Part shown: positions 35,563 through 45,631 of the stretch, piece after piece | Layout of the letters: every line of letters begins with the position of its first letter | Position numbering within the stretch: the stretch's first letter is position 1 | Source of the DNA: Puccinia triticina | Taxonomy: Eukaryota > Basidiomycota > Pucciniomycetes > Pucciniales > Pucciniaceae | Direction of reading: 5' to 3' | Assembly: GCF_026914185.1 (NCBI RefSeq) | Contig: NC_070560.1 | Coordinates: forward strand, 8,237,501 to 8,301,500 | DNA length: 64,000 nt | The notes under the pieces: model-generated | The model's input: the letters and a program-made list of their open reading frames with translations, nothing else | Databases searched by the model: none | What the model was told of the DNA's origin: nothing | Made by a program: the position numbers and the translations under genes

Positions 35563-37255
35563 CACTATGAAAAAAACTTGAGAAAGTGCTGTCAGTTGAC
35601 ATACGCATTCCAGGTTGAAACTTCAAGTACATCCATGGTCATTCCAAGTTTAATAACAGGTTAGCTCAGCATCAAAAGAAGATCTGTAGCTCAGCTTTGG
35701 ACTTAGCACAGTAGTTGCATGTGCTAAGTGTGTCCTGAGCCATACACCTCAACACCTGCACAGTACTGGTGCTGACTGGTCATCCACGCAAATCCATACT
35801 GGCTTCTTGACAAGCCCCTGGGAAGAATGCCCACTATTTTGGCAAGAATACGCGCCCGTGTCAACTAGGAGGAATCCCCCCTGGTTGACAAGGGCATACC
35901 TTCACGTTGGTAAATCCCTCCCGGTCGACAACACAAAAAACACAACCATGTCAACCAGGAGGAAGCCCTCCCGGTCATTAACACAATACAACCTGTCGAC
36001 CGGGAGGAGTCCCTCCCATTCAACTGCTGTATATAGTTGTTGACCAAGAAGGACTCTCCCGGTCAACAGGTTTATATTGTGGTCGACCGGGAGGTACTCC
36101 TCCCAGTTGACAGCCACATATATCAGTCAATTGGGAGGAGTCCCTCCCGTTCGACCCCAATATAAACAAGCCAACCGGGAGGAGTCCCTCCCGGTCAACA
36201 GCCATATTGAGCAGTTGACCGGGAGGGACTCTCCCGGTCAACATGTTTATATTGTGGTCGACCGGGAGGGACTCTCCCGGTCAACAGGTTTATATTGTGG
36301 TCGACCGGGAGGGACTCCTCCTGGTCAACAGTCACATATATCAGTCAATCAGGAGGAGTCCCTCCCGGTCAACCCCAATATGAACCAGCCAACCGGGAGG
36401 AGTCCCTCCCGGTTGACAGCCATATCAAGCAGTCAACCGGGAGAAGTCGCCATATCAAGCAGTCGACCGGGAGGGGCTCTCCCCGTCAACAGGTTTATAT
36501 TGTGGTTGACTGGGAGGGACTCCTCCCGGTCAACAGTGACATGTATCAGTCAATCGGGAGGAGTCCCTCCTGGTCGACCCCAATATGAACCAGCCAACCG
36601 GGAGGAGTCCCTCCCGGTCATCAACACAATACAACCTGTTGAACAGGAGGAGCCCTTCCCGGTCAACCACAATATAAACCTGTCGACCGGGAGAGTCCCT
36701 CCCGGTCAACAACTATATACAGCAGTCAACCGGGAGGGACTCCTTCCGGTCGACAGGTTGTATTGTGTTGATGACTGGGAGGGCTTCCTCCCGGTAGACA
36801 GGTTGTGTTGTGTTGATGATGCGGAGGACTTCCTACCAGTCGACACGGTTGTGTTTTTTGTGTTGTCGACCGGGAGGGATTTACCAACGTGAAGGTATGC
36901 CCTTGTTGACCAGGGGGGATTCCTCCTATTTGACATGGGCGCGTATTCTTGCCGACATAGGGGGCATTCTTCCCAGGGGCTGGTCAACAAGCCAGCATGG
37001 ATGACCTTGAAGCTCAGGAGGGACAAGGATGTGTAGAGCACCCAGCTTGGCATTTGCCTCAGGAAGTATATGCACCTCAGACTGTTTGTACCTCAGTCTA
37101 GTGTGTTGTGCACTGTAGACTAAAGCTGAGGAACTTCCAAACATTCCAGGGTGTACCACCTGGGATTAATTTGTATGAGCCTGGTATGAACTAGGTATGA
37201 ACTTGAGTATGCTGCATGTCAACTGACAGCACTTTCTCAATTTTTTTTCATAGTG
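35563..37255. mobile_element. CACTA-type MITE, 1693 bp, 3-bp TSD
   Basis: Starts CACTATGAAAAAAACTTGAG, ends CTCAATTTTTTTTCATAGTG, with the TIR running about 40 bp (AAGTGCTGTCAGTTGACAT). TGC duplicates lie at 35560-35562 and 37256-37258. A second, inner inverted pair (about 35810-35960 and 36830-36985, around GGCAAGAATACGCGCCC) flanks a satellite core. There is no transposase; it would depend on a CACTA transposase elsewhere. Confidence 0.85.
35940..36870. repeat. Palindromic satellite, GACCGGGAGGGACTCCTCCCGGTC units
   Basis: About 25 short hairpin units of the form GTCGACCGGGAGG, a few bases, CCTCCCGGTCAAC, separated by A/T-rich ATATATCAGTCAA spacers. It forms the core of the CACTA MITE. The 271-codon ORF across it is an artefact. 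Confidence 0.85.
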
Positions 37256-37403
37256 TGCTTGGCTGAGATCAAGCTCTGTGCTGATGGGATCTATGACTTG
37301 GCATGCAACACACCAGTCATCAGACGCTGTCCCTTGTCTCTGCCTTGAAAGGCAAGAACAATGTACCCTTGAGGAGGGGAAACGTTCTCCCTACTCAACA
37401 TTT

Positions 37404-37594
37404 AGGGTGTTCAAAGTTGACTTGCATAAAATCATAACACCATAAAATCATAAAATTCTAAGCTGAAAAAAATATGTTGCACCCATGCACTCAAATCAGA
37501 GCAAAATTTCTAGAATGATACATATGAAATCATCACTTGAAAGTTTTATGATTTTATGCATTGAAAATGTTATGATTTCAACTTTGAACACCTT
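37404..37594. mobile_element. Short palindromic MITE, about 190 bp
   Basis: Inverted ends AGGGTGTTCAAAGTTGA and TCAACTTTGAACACCTTA, with internal mirrored CATAAAATCATAA/TTATGATTTTATG. TA (or TTA) at both edges would fit a Tc1/mariner or Harbinger MITE. Similar CATAAAATCATAA phrases occur at 35050-35140. Confidence 0.6.
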
Positions 37595-37619
37595 AATTGC
37601 ACATTGGAAATTGACAAGG

Positions 37620-38690
37620 GAGATTTTCCTTCTTGATGGCCGGTCTGTGGCTGGTCATTTGGGTGGAAAGAATCCCTTTGTGGTGGGCAATACTTGTATC
37701 GATCATCAAGAAGGGAGTCTTCCCTTCTGAATGCCCGGTTTGTAGACCGACCATTGAGGAGGGAAACTTCTCTCCTTCATGGCCGGCACAGCTTTTGGTG
37801 TGCGTGGCACCCTCACTTGAAATTGGCCTAGCGAGGCTTTGTGCCAAAGCCCACTTCCCTTGCAATGTGCCAAGCGGGGGTTGGGAGTGTGCCAGGCGGG
37901 CTTGAGGATTGGCCAAGTGGGCTTTAGGGTTGGCCACACGCGCTTGGCCTCTTTTTGGCCAAACTTTGGTGAGTGCCCAGACGAGCTTGCAGCACCATAT
38001 GTGTATGCATCTACATTGTAGTATTCTCTATATAAGCTTGTAGTACTCAACTGCTCTCATTTCCTCTCTTCTTCACCAAGCTGTTCTTCACCTTGAGGTT
38101 TCCCTTTTTACCACTTCTCACAATTCATTAGTGAAATATCATTCTTTTATTTAGACTTCTGGCCTTTGGCCCTCTGTCCCTCCAATCTTCCCAGTGAGGG
38201 TTCGTGAGGGTTCACAGAACCCTTAAACCTTGTGGTGTTGAAATAAAAGTGTGTCACCTGATAAGAAAAGGTGCTCCACCTCTTTTCTAGATAACTCCGA
38301 CTTTGAATGGTTACCGGCGCTGGGCTTCTGCAACGTACATATCTCTTCAGTGCTCCGCGATGAGCCTGATATGATCCGCCTAGTCTACGTAAGGTCCAAC
38401 CGCTCCGCTTACACACAGTAAAATCTGCAAGTAAGTAAGTAGAATTTTGGGTGGTAAAAACTCTCCGCAGTGTAGTAATACACAAAAGTTGAGTAAGAAT
38501 AGCAGTAACTACAGTAAAATCGTAAAGTGTGTAGTATGTAGAATGATAGAATAGAAGAAGGTAAGTGAGAGAAAAGCCACCACAAAATTCCCTATTCCTC
38601 CACTCCCTCCACCTGCATAGCTCTGCTCCCAGCCGACGTCACCTGCATTCTTCCTTTCCCACACTCAACACTGGGTTGATATGATTTGAT
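37620..38690. other. Repeat-derived intergenic DNA, no gene
   Basis: 37620-37790 is hairpin satellite of the GATGGCCGGTC family. 37820-37960 repeats GGCCAAGTGGGCTT/GGCCAAGCGGG phrases. A minus-strand ORF of 112 codons at 38147-38485 has no recognisable domain. Confidence 0.45.
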
Positions 38691-39339
38691 ACAATCACTT
38701 CAAGGATAACTAAATTTCCCAAAAAAAATTCTCAAAGTTTGAGATTGGGAAAATCATTGAAAAAAAATCACTCTGTACTGAAAAAAAATGCTAACTGAGC
38801 GTGCTCAGCCAAAAAAAATGAAAATGTGTCAGACTGAGTAAAAAACAATGGGGCACATTTTTGGGGTGATTTGTTGGACAGGCCTGCATGAGGCCCGCAT
38901 GGGCCCCTAACAGGCCCATTGGGCCAATTGAAAAAGTAGTATTTGTTTGGAATTCCCATGCTCTACTAAAATGTGAAATGGGTCAAACTGAATAAAAAAT
39001 GAGGGGGCACATTTTTGGGGAGATTTTTTGGATGGGCCTGCATGAGGCCCACATGGCCCCCACAAAGCCCACTGGGCCCATTGAAAGACTAGCCTTGGTC
39101 AAGAATTCCTATGCTCAGCTAAGAAACAAAAATGTGTCAACCTGAGTAAAAAACATGGGGCGACACTGTTGAGGTAGTATATGTTGGTACACCTCACACA
39201 CTGTGGGTATCTCGCTGTTGCTGCGGCCCGCAGCAACATCATGACGCTGCATATCAGAATGCAGCGTCAGCTGCAGCAACATCTGGCCAGCTGATTTGCC
39301 TTTGGACAGCCGGCCACCGCAGTACATACATAACAACCT

Positions 39340-39890
39340 CTTGATGACCGGTCCTTGTTCCGGCCATGGAGAGGATTACACACTTCTCTCACTCCTCTTG
39401 GTGACCAGCTCATGGATTGGTCATCGGGAGGAGTCCACACTCCTCTTGATGCCAGTACACACCGGCGTCAAGAGGAGTACAGACACCTCTCGATGGCCGG
39501 CACAACGACTGGTAACCAAGAGGAGTATGCACTCCTCTCAATGGCTGGCCCAAGGCACGGTCATTGGGAGGAGTACATACACACTTCCCTCGATGGACGG
39601 CACAGACCGGGCATCGAGGTGCATGTACTCCTCTCAACGCCGGCCTGTGTTGGCATTGAGAGGAGTAAGGATTCCTCCTCCCGATGACCAGTCCTTGTGC
39701 TGGTCATTGAGAGGAGTGTGGACTCCTCCCGATGACCAGTCGTTATGCTGGTCATCGAGAGGAGTGTGGACAACTCTCAATGGCCGGCACAAGGACTCCT
39801 CCTGATGGCGGGTCCTTGGGCCAGCCATTGAGAGGAGTGCGTACTCCTCTCGGTGACCGGTTGTTGTGCCGGCCATCAAGAGGTGCGTTG
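39340..39890. repeat. Hairpin satellite, CTCCTCTCGATGACCGGC units
   Basis: About ten units of the form GAGGAGTGTGGACTCCTCC, GATGACCAGTC, a loop, GGTCATTGA. The same family continues in diverged form at 40262-40320 and 40450-40640 (CTCTCAATAACTGGGACCGT). Confidence 0.8.
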
Positions 39891-40004
39891 TGTGTACATA
39901 CCCCGGTGGCCGGCTGAAAAGTGTTGCTGCAATACTTGTTGCGCAGGGTTCGAATCCCCACTGAATCGTCAGATGTCGCTGCGGTCCGGAGCAACATTGA
40001 GATG

Positions 40005-40127
40005 CCCGCACACAGCGGGCAATTGGATGTCGCACGCAGCCCGCAGCGACACCCAAGCCAAGGGGACCCCCTTTACGCGGGTGTCGCTGCGGGCTGCGTG
40101 CGACACCCGATTGCCCGCTGTGGCAGT
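40005..40127. repeat. 45-bp-arm inverted repeat
   Basis: CAGCGGGCAATTGG followed by TGTCGCACGCAGCCCGCAGC is mirrored after a short spacer by GCTGCGGGCTGCGTGCGACA and CCGATTGCCCGCTG. It lies immediately upstream of the first tRNA-like sequence. A B-box-like GGGTTCGAATCCCC lies nearby at about 39946-39960. Confidence 0.75.
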
Positions 40128-40134
40128 GACACCT

Positions 40135-40206
40135 GTGGATATAGCTCAATGGTAGAGCAACCCAGCATGCATTGGGGAGATGTGGGTTCGATTCCCCCTG
40201 TCCGCA
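40135..40206 (+). tRNA. tRNA-like sequence within transposable element, copy 1
   Basis: Acceptor GTGGATA with TGTCCGC (two G-U pairs), D stem GCTC/GAGC with A-box TAGCTCAATGGTAGAGCA, T arm GTGGG-TTCGATT-CCCCC with B-box GGTTCGATTCC, 72 nt. The anticodon arm (ACCCA GCATGCA TTGGG) pairs imperfectly; T followed by GCA would suggest a Cys-like anticodon. Its duplication with the same flanks 217 bp downstream shows that it travels with the small TG...CA element. Confidence 0.5.
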
Positions 40207-40317
40207 CTATTCCTTTTACTCGCTCTACACACACTTTTGGGGAGGGCTTATTGACAGACCTGCATTACTCCTCTCAATAACTGGGACTGTTCTGGTCATC
40301 AAGAGGTGTGTTTACTC

Positions 40318-40447
40318 TGTAGAGGTAGTATATGTTGGTACACCTCACACCTGTGGATATAGCTCAATGGTAGAGCAACCCAGCATGCATCAGGGAGATG
40401 CGGCTTCAATTCCCCCTGTCCGCACTATTCCTTTTACTCGCTCTACA
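40318..40447 (+). mobile_element. 130-bp TG...CA element carrying a tRNA-like gene, copy 2
   Basis: Begins TGTAGAGGTAGTATATG, ends ACTCGCTCTACA; the first and last seven bases (TGTAGAG / CTCTACA) are inverted. Exact 5-bp duplications TACTC lie at 40313-40317 and 40448-40452. TG...CA ends with 5-bp duplications are LTR-like, so this may be a solo LTR of a miniature retrotransposon whose LTR contains a tRNA-like Pol III unit. Alternatively it could be a SINE with accidental symmetry. Confidence 0.7.
40353..40424 (+). tRNA. tRNA-like sequence within transposable element, copy 2
   Basis: Same layout as the copy at 40135-40206, with changes in the anticodon arm (ATCAGGG) and T arm (GCGGC-TTCAATT-CCCCC), which weakens pairing. 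The A box is intact; the B box has changed to GCTTCAATTCC. Probably a decayed copy. Confidence 0.4.
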
Positions 40448-40801
40448 TACTCCTCTCAATAACTGGGACCATTCTGTTCATTGAGAGGTGTGTTTACTCC
40501 TCTCAATAACTGGGACCGTTCTGGTCATTGAGAGGTGTGCTTACATACTCCTCTCAATAACCGGGACCATTCCAGTCATCAAGAGGAATGCTTAATCCCC
40601 TTGATGACTGGTGATTTGCACTCCACGTGCGTGCTGGCTGGTCATCAGGGGAGTGTGCATGTACTCCGCTCTGGGACCAGCCTGTGCCAGCCATCTGCAC
40701 AGTGAAGTCATGGAGTATGTACTTCTGCCCCTCAAAATCTGTTTTTGAGGGGCTGTGTACCCAATCCATGGCTTTTTAGTAGTTTGAAAATCCCCGGGGA
40801 G

Positions 40802-41545
40802 CAACGGTGGGCAGCTAACGCTACAGTAACGCGTAAAGTAGCGTTAAAGTAGCGATTTTGGGACCGTTACCACTGTCGTTAGCAGTAACGGATTGTAGTT
40901 AAGGTATCCTCGCATGATGTACTTCTTTCTTAGCTGGAAGCTACGATATCTGGTAAGGTAACTGGTTATTTATTTCTGTGGTTACGATATCCCACATGTC
41001 AAGCGTTATCCGTTACAAGTAACAGAGACAAGTTATGGAAAGAAGCATGAAAACAAAACAATTCCAATTGAAATTGAGCCTATTTACCTTGGGGAAGCAA
41101 TGCATTAAAAGCTTCCCCAGCTGCTTGAAATTCACCGGTCGGTCTCAAAAAGGATCAATAAAGCTGGTGTATGTTTACTTCGTGGAACAAAGAGGGTGGT
41201 GTTCAGTGAAACCGCTTGCTCAGTTCCTGTCTCACAGTGAAAATTCTGATGTACAGACATCAAAGAACATTTGTATCAGAATTGTGGCTGTAGCAGCCCC
41301 AGCCCAAAGTGGACCCACTTCGGGCTTCTTCACCCCTGGATAAAGCTATTTTGAGTTATCCAGGGTGAAAATCAAGCTACGATATCCTTTGCCGGGCAAA
41401 AAGAAATAACGAGGCTTGTTACGCTACTTCAGAGCACAAAATATGCCCGTTACTGTTAGTGGTAACGACACCAGAGGGTAACGCGGGGTCTTTACTTTAC
41501 TAATATCTGCCAGATATCGTAGAGTAAAGTAACTGCCCACCGTTG
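40802..41545. mobile_element. hAT-type non-autonomous element, 744 bp
   Basis: The TIR CAACGGTGGGCAG at 40802 is mirrored by CTGCCCACCGTTG ending at 41545. The flanks are CGGGGAG at 40795-40801 and 41546-41552. The inner edges are GCTAACGCTACAGTAACGCG and GTAACG-rich palindromes, resembling the MITE at 6669-7147. A 102-codon ORF (41035-41343) lies inside but has no recognisable domain. Confidence 0.75.
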
Positions 41546-41589
41546 CGGGGAGGCTTTCCGCTTATTTTTTGTATTTTTTATCATCCTTT

Positions 41590-42320
41590 TTTATGTCATG
41601 CTGGGGGGTCCAAATACCCCAAGAAAATGGAGGAGGGGCAAGAAAAATCCCCTCTGCCGGCTGGCAGAAAAAAACGGGGAATTTCAAGCTTTTCATTTGC
41701 AGTGCGCAAAGCGTTTTGAGCTACTGCGCACTGTGGCCAGGACATTGAGTGGAAGCCCCCTGCAGTGCGCGACAAGTTTTTTGCAGTGCGCAAAGTACAT
41801 CTGCAAAAAAATCATGCATGTTGAGTTGCCAAAATTTGGGCAGGTAGCCTGTGTTAGACAGATGAAGCCTTGCCATGAATATTGGCAACTCAGCTTCCAT
41901 AATTTTGTGTGCAGAGAAAGTTGCCAAAATGCATGCAAGTTGCTTGCCATCAGTGTTGAGTCCCACTGTTTTCACAGGAGAAGTGGAAAAGACAAGAAAT
42001 TGAAGGAACAAAAAGGAAGAGAAAACACAGCTTGTATGGGTGCTCAAGTTGGGCTTTAGGATAACTGTTGTTTTTTTACATATTTGTGAATCTTACACAT
42101 CACTTGTTGCGTTCTGAGAGATTGGAGTGTACACATTTATTTACATGGCAAAATACAACAAGGAAACGGACCATTGGTCATTCTATGAGAGAAAAAGAAG
42201 CATGGGTATGTTCACATGTTTGCTATCTGGTCATGCTATTTTCATCACTGGAAAATGCAAAACATACACAGACAATTAGATCATTTTTGGGAGTGCCAGA
42301 TGATCTTAAGATGAAAATTA
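41590..42320. other. Intergenic, transposon fragments
   Basis: 41690-41810 repeats GCAGTGCGC(A/G)AA, the terminal motif of the foldback element at 22126-22869, so a related end probably lies here. ATGCATG and TTGGCAACTCA phrases around 41812-41950 are also mirrored. No gene is supported; an ORF at 41598-42059 is a read-through. Confidence 0.4.
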
Positions 42321-42325
42321 ATTGC

Positions 42326-42643
42326 TCACACTCTTCCGCAACCGCCATTGCTACAACCCCCTTTAGATGGTGTGTGTTTGCTGGGGCTTTCCGTCTTTCG
42401 CTTTGTTAAAGTTTTGGCACTGGACCTATCAAAGTTTAAACAGAGGGGGAAGGAGATTTGCGTGAATACTCAATACGCTACTTCAGACGAATGAATCCAT
42501 AAATTAGCAGGTACTCACGGCCCAGGATAGCTGGTTTCAACACGTCGTCTCTCGATGAACTTATGGGTTACTTTGGATTCTAAGACTTGGATTGATTGAA
42601 TGATGACTAGGATCGCCAAGATTAGAATCAACTTATTGAACAT
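42326..42643 (-). CDS. Predicted small secreted peptide, 74 aa
   Basis: Two exons rebuilt on the minus strand: 42643-42519 and 42425-42326, joined across a 93-bp intron with donor GTGAGT and acceptor TAG; 225 nt, 74 aa in phase. The N terminus (MFNKLILILAILVIIQSIQV) is a strong signal peptide. The mature part is Lys/Ser/Thr-rich and ends with a short Gly/Cys motif (GGCSNGGCG). A TATA box lies about 140 bp upstream at 42782-42789. No domain is recognised; it could be an effector or a secreted regulatory peptide. The second exon could use another acceptor, so the C terminus is less certain than the first exon. Confidence 0.5.
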
Positions 42644-42781
42644 TTTGCTGTGGTGATGAATATGGTTGCAGGTGGAATCTTTTAACCGCTACCTGGACTG
42701 AGAATATACGGTTAATGTGTGTCCTTAGCTGTTGGAGATCGTTGCTACTCAAAAAGTCCTGAAGCCTAAGGAACGGATGGG

Positions 42782-42789
42782 TTTATATA
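42782..42789 (-). promoter_or_regulatory. TATA box for the 74-aa secreted peptide gene
   Basis: TATATAAA on the minus strand, 139-146 bp upstream of the ATG at 42643; the same spacing is seen for the other secreted-protein gene (19257 to 19403). Confidence 0.5.
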
Positions 42790-42849
42790 TCCGACGTTCG
42801 TCAATTTTCGCTTCGTTCGATCTTCTCCTTGCCATGTAACCAACGACCA

Positions 42850-44010
42850 ACTAGACAGGATGAGGGGACTGGGATAAGGCGAGGCTAAGTAAGATCGTTA
42901 AGCTGGAACTCGGTTGTCAAGCTTTCCTCGAATCGATTGACAGGTTGCTGCTGAGGTTGCCAAACCAATGATCATCAACTACCCCCATCCAGATACAATT
43001 CTAAGGGAGAGGACCGGAGGTACCGCGCTCGTTTGATCGAGCCAAAAACGACATAAACCTTTATTTACGTTCAATTCCATCCGCCCCTGGTGTGATATAC
43101 ATTGGTATCTATGTTACCACTTCAAACATGGTTGGATTTCCCGCGCGGAATATCCGGTAGCGGTCACGTGATATCCAGTAAATACCCGGAATATCTGGTC
43201 GGATTCTCGGATTGAGCTCCCCACTCTCACGCCCATCAGGCCCTGTCTCGCACACATCTCAGATTGATGGCACGCGAGCAAGGAACGCAGGAGGGTGCCA
43301 AAGTCCATGCGCAGGATTGGACGGGCGTGTTTTGTATACCAATGATCCGCCCGGAATAGAATAGACAGGCCTGAGCGTTGGTCAAGAAGATAGTCTTGAG
43401 TCGATAAAGATTATCCTCCTCAGAGACCTCTTCCCCTCGCTCACCGCTCCCCGACCGTCCATCCTAGCTATTTCGTTTTAGACCCTTTTTTCACAACAAC
43501 GTATTGTCTTTTGCTTATTGCTTGGACTTCGTGAAGAAGTTCAAGCGGTAAAGTTATGTGGTTATCGGGCACAGCACAAGTTTAAGCTGAAGGATTCTGC
43601 CCGTGCCGCCCACAGCATGGGGATCGTGACTGTCAGATTCTAGGCCCGGGCCCGCCCGAATCAGGCGCAGGCCCAGTTCAGCCTGGCCCAGTGGAACCAA
43701 GCAGCCTCATCGATCCCACCAACAGCCACACAGAAGCCTCGGAACATCCCTCCAACAGTAAGTAAGAGATCCCTCACAACGAACTGAACCAGGTCGAGAA
43801 ATACAACCAACCCTGATGATCCAGTCAAGATACTAATAAAACAACCCTTTCTGATTACCGTGTCGTACAGATCACAAGAACATGAAGGAGAAAACCCAAA
43901 CCGGTCGAGACCAAACCGCCGCAATCACGTCCCTGTTTACCTGGACAGGCTTGATGTAGTCACAACCAAGCCCTGGTACGTAGCAACAGCGATTCACCTG
44001 TTCTGCACGA
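42850..44010. other. Intergenic, no gene seen
   Basis: No coding sequence is supported. CAGGCCCTGTCTCGCACACA, TCTCAGATTG at 43237-43266 recurs as GGGCCCTGTCTTGCCCGC, ATCTCAGATTG at 48328-48358, a short dispersed repeat. TAGGCCCGGGCCCGCCCG at 43642 looks like a hAT-type terminus, but no partner end was seen. Confidence 0.4.
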
Positions 44011-44017
44011 AAAACTC

Positions 44018-44025
44018 TATAAAAG
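44018..44025 (+). promoter_or_regulatory. TATA box upstream of the Tc1-type transposase locus
   Basis: TATAAAAG followed by a pyrimidine-rich leader. A 43-codon ORF with a hydrophobic start (44175-44306) follows, then a possible intron (GTATAT at 44310 to CACAG at 44420). This could drive the transposase at 44548 through a spliced leader, or a small secreted peptide of its own. Confidence 0.4.
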
Positions 44026-44547
44026 GAGTGCTAAATCTCCCACTTTTGTTTTCCTCTTCATCCGCTTCCTTTCAGATCATATCCCAGAACCTCCTTCACT
44101 CAGAACCCAATACTCAACCTCACTGTCTCAATTGTTCTCCTTTTTCTCTCATTGTTATCATCAGCCTTAGTGCGATGACCTCACTCCGCACCATCGCCAT
44201 CCCCATTTCCTTTTTCTTACTATTCCCTGTCATCAGAATAAGACCTTGTCCTTCTCCTATTCTTTCCTCGTTGTGTTCCACTGACAGCCTAGAAACCTGC
44301 CCTTAAAGGTATATTTCTCCTTTCCCATTTTCTACCTCTATGTCTTGTTCATCTTTACATGTAAAATAGTTTTCTGACTTAAAGATGAAATAAAAACTTA
44401 AAGTCTTGTCATTCTCACAGTGACGTCATCAATCCTCAGCTGTGTGGATGGCAATATCCAGGTTGGTCAACAGCCTGATCCCCCCCTACTGTTCCGGCTT
44501 CCGCCTCACGTTTTCGACTCAACACCGCAGCCTCCACCACCAATCCA

Positions 44548-45631
44548 ATGGCTTTCCGACCGTATGCACCGGCAACAAAGATTGCAGTGGTCCGTATGGC
44601 TCTCCAGGGGATCAGTTTGGTGGAGATCTGTCGGTTGCTGAGTCTTTTGGTCTCTCGGCAGTCGTTCTCTCGCTGGCTACACCTATTCAAAGAAACTCGC
44701 TGCGTTGTAAAGGATCCGGACGAGTACAAGGCCCAGGGCCGACCAAGCACACTCACCAACGACGAGTGTGAGTTCATTGTTGAACTCGTTCGATCAGAGC
44801 CCGGCTTGTTCTTGGCTGAAATACAAGAACGACTCTATGACTCCAGCGGAACCCTTCTATGTGTTGAGACGGTCCACCGAAACCTCGTCCAGCAACTGTC
44901 AATCACCTTGAAGAAACCCAAAACCCAAAACATCCGTAAATCACTTCTTCGCAAGTATACCTTTGTCCAGCAGATGGAATTCTTCCCTGCAGACTTCTTG
45001 GTTTTCACAGGCAAGTAATCCTTTTTGTCTCTGCTATTTCCCTCAAAACAACTGATTAAGATTCATTTCCTTGGGCAGATGAAAGCTCATTCTGCAATAA
45101 TGACCTGCTGTGATCGTATGCCAGGTTGTCTCGAGGGACGCCCGCGGCTTGGTTTGTCATCAATCAGAATCCACTCCGTCTCAGTTTACTTGCCGCAATC
45201 TTGATGGACAGACTTGTGGCACTCACAACAACCGCCGAAACATTCAACGGGCATAAATTTGAACATTTCCTCAAATACGAATTGGTAAGTCAGAGGAAAT
45301 GGTCTTACTTTGCTTGGTCTGCCTAGCTGACTCCACACTTCAGCTCCCTTGGATGAATCGCTACCCGGATTATAACTCCGTTCTGGTATGCGACAATGCC
45401 ACTGTCCACCGAGGCGAACGAGTCCGGGACCTTTGCGAGGCAGCTGGGGTATGGCTTTTGTTCCTCCCACCGTATTGCCCGGAGTTAAATCCAATCGAGC
45501 TCGGATTTGCAGCGATCAAGCACAATTTAGGAGCCTCTCAGGTCCTCAACGATGCCATCGACCCCAAATGGGAAATAAAAAAGGTAGCTGGCAAACTCCT
45601 GACTGCTGAGTTCAGCTACAAAGTCTTTTGA
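44548..45631 (+). pseudogene. Tc1/mariner-superfamily DDE transposase, one nonsense mutation
   Basis: Exons 44548-45010, 45079-45284, 45344-45631 give 319 codons in phase. The N-terminal half carries helix-turn-helix segments (KIAVVRMALQGISLVEICRLL, GRPSTLTNDECEFIVELV). The C-terminal DDE_3 core has catalytic acidic residues in FTDESSF, VLVCDNATVHRG and LPPYCPELNPIE. The first intron has a GC donor (AG/GCAAGT). TGA at 45111-45113 interrupts the core, readily explained by CGA to TGA. No convincing terminal inverted repeats were found within about 1 kb on either side. Otherwise complete, so the inactivation looks fairly recent. Confidence 0.8.

Larger units (their letters stand above)
39177..40229 (+). 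mobile_element. tRNA-bearing TG...CA element, copy 1, interrupted
   Basis: The left end TGTTGAGGTAGTATATGTTG and the right end (tRNA-like sequence followed by TTTTACTCGCTCTACA) match the two halves of the 130-bp copy at 40318-40447. The host CACTG element resumes on both sides with GACAC / CACAC flanks (5-bp duplication, one mismatch). About 930 bp of unrelated DNA (about 39206-40130) separates the halves, containing a GTTGCTGCGG inverted-repeat-rich segment and satellite. Confidence 0.6.
38696..40262. mobile_element. CACTG-family element, 5' fragment, interrupted
   Basis: Begins CACTTCAAGGATAACTAAAT and follows the left arm of the element at 27745 for about 470 bp. It is interrupted at 39177 by a tRNA-bearing insert and resumes at about 40230 with ACTTTTGGGGAGGGCTTATT, matching 30370-30400. 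The far right TIR was not found in the window. Confidence 0.7.

Noticed and set aside
36077..36892. 271-codon ORF with repeated PVNSHIEQ/GRDSP-like phrases
   Set aside because: It is the in-frame translation of the GACCGGGAGG hairpin satellite; similar ORFs exist on the other strand.
38147..38485. 112-codon minus-strand ORF
   Set aside because: No domain or conserved pattern, and it lies in repeat-derived DNA.
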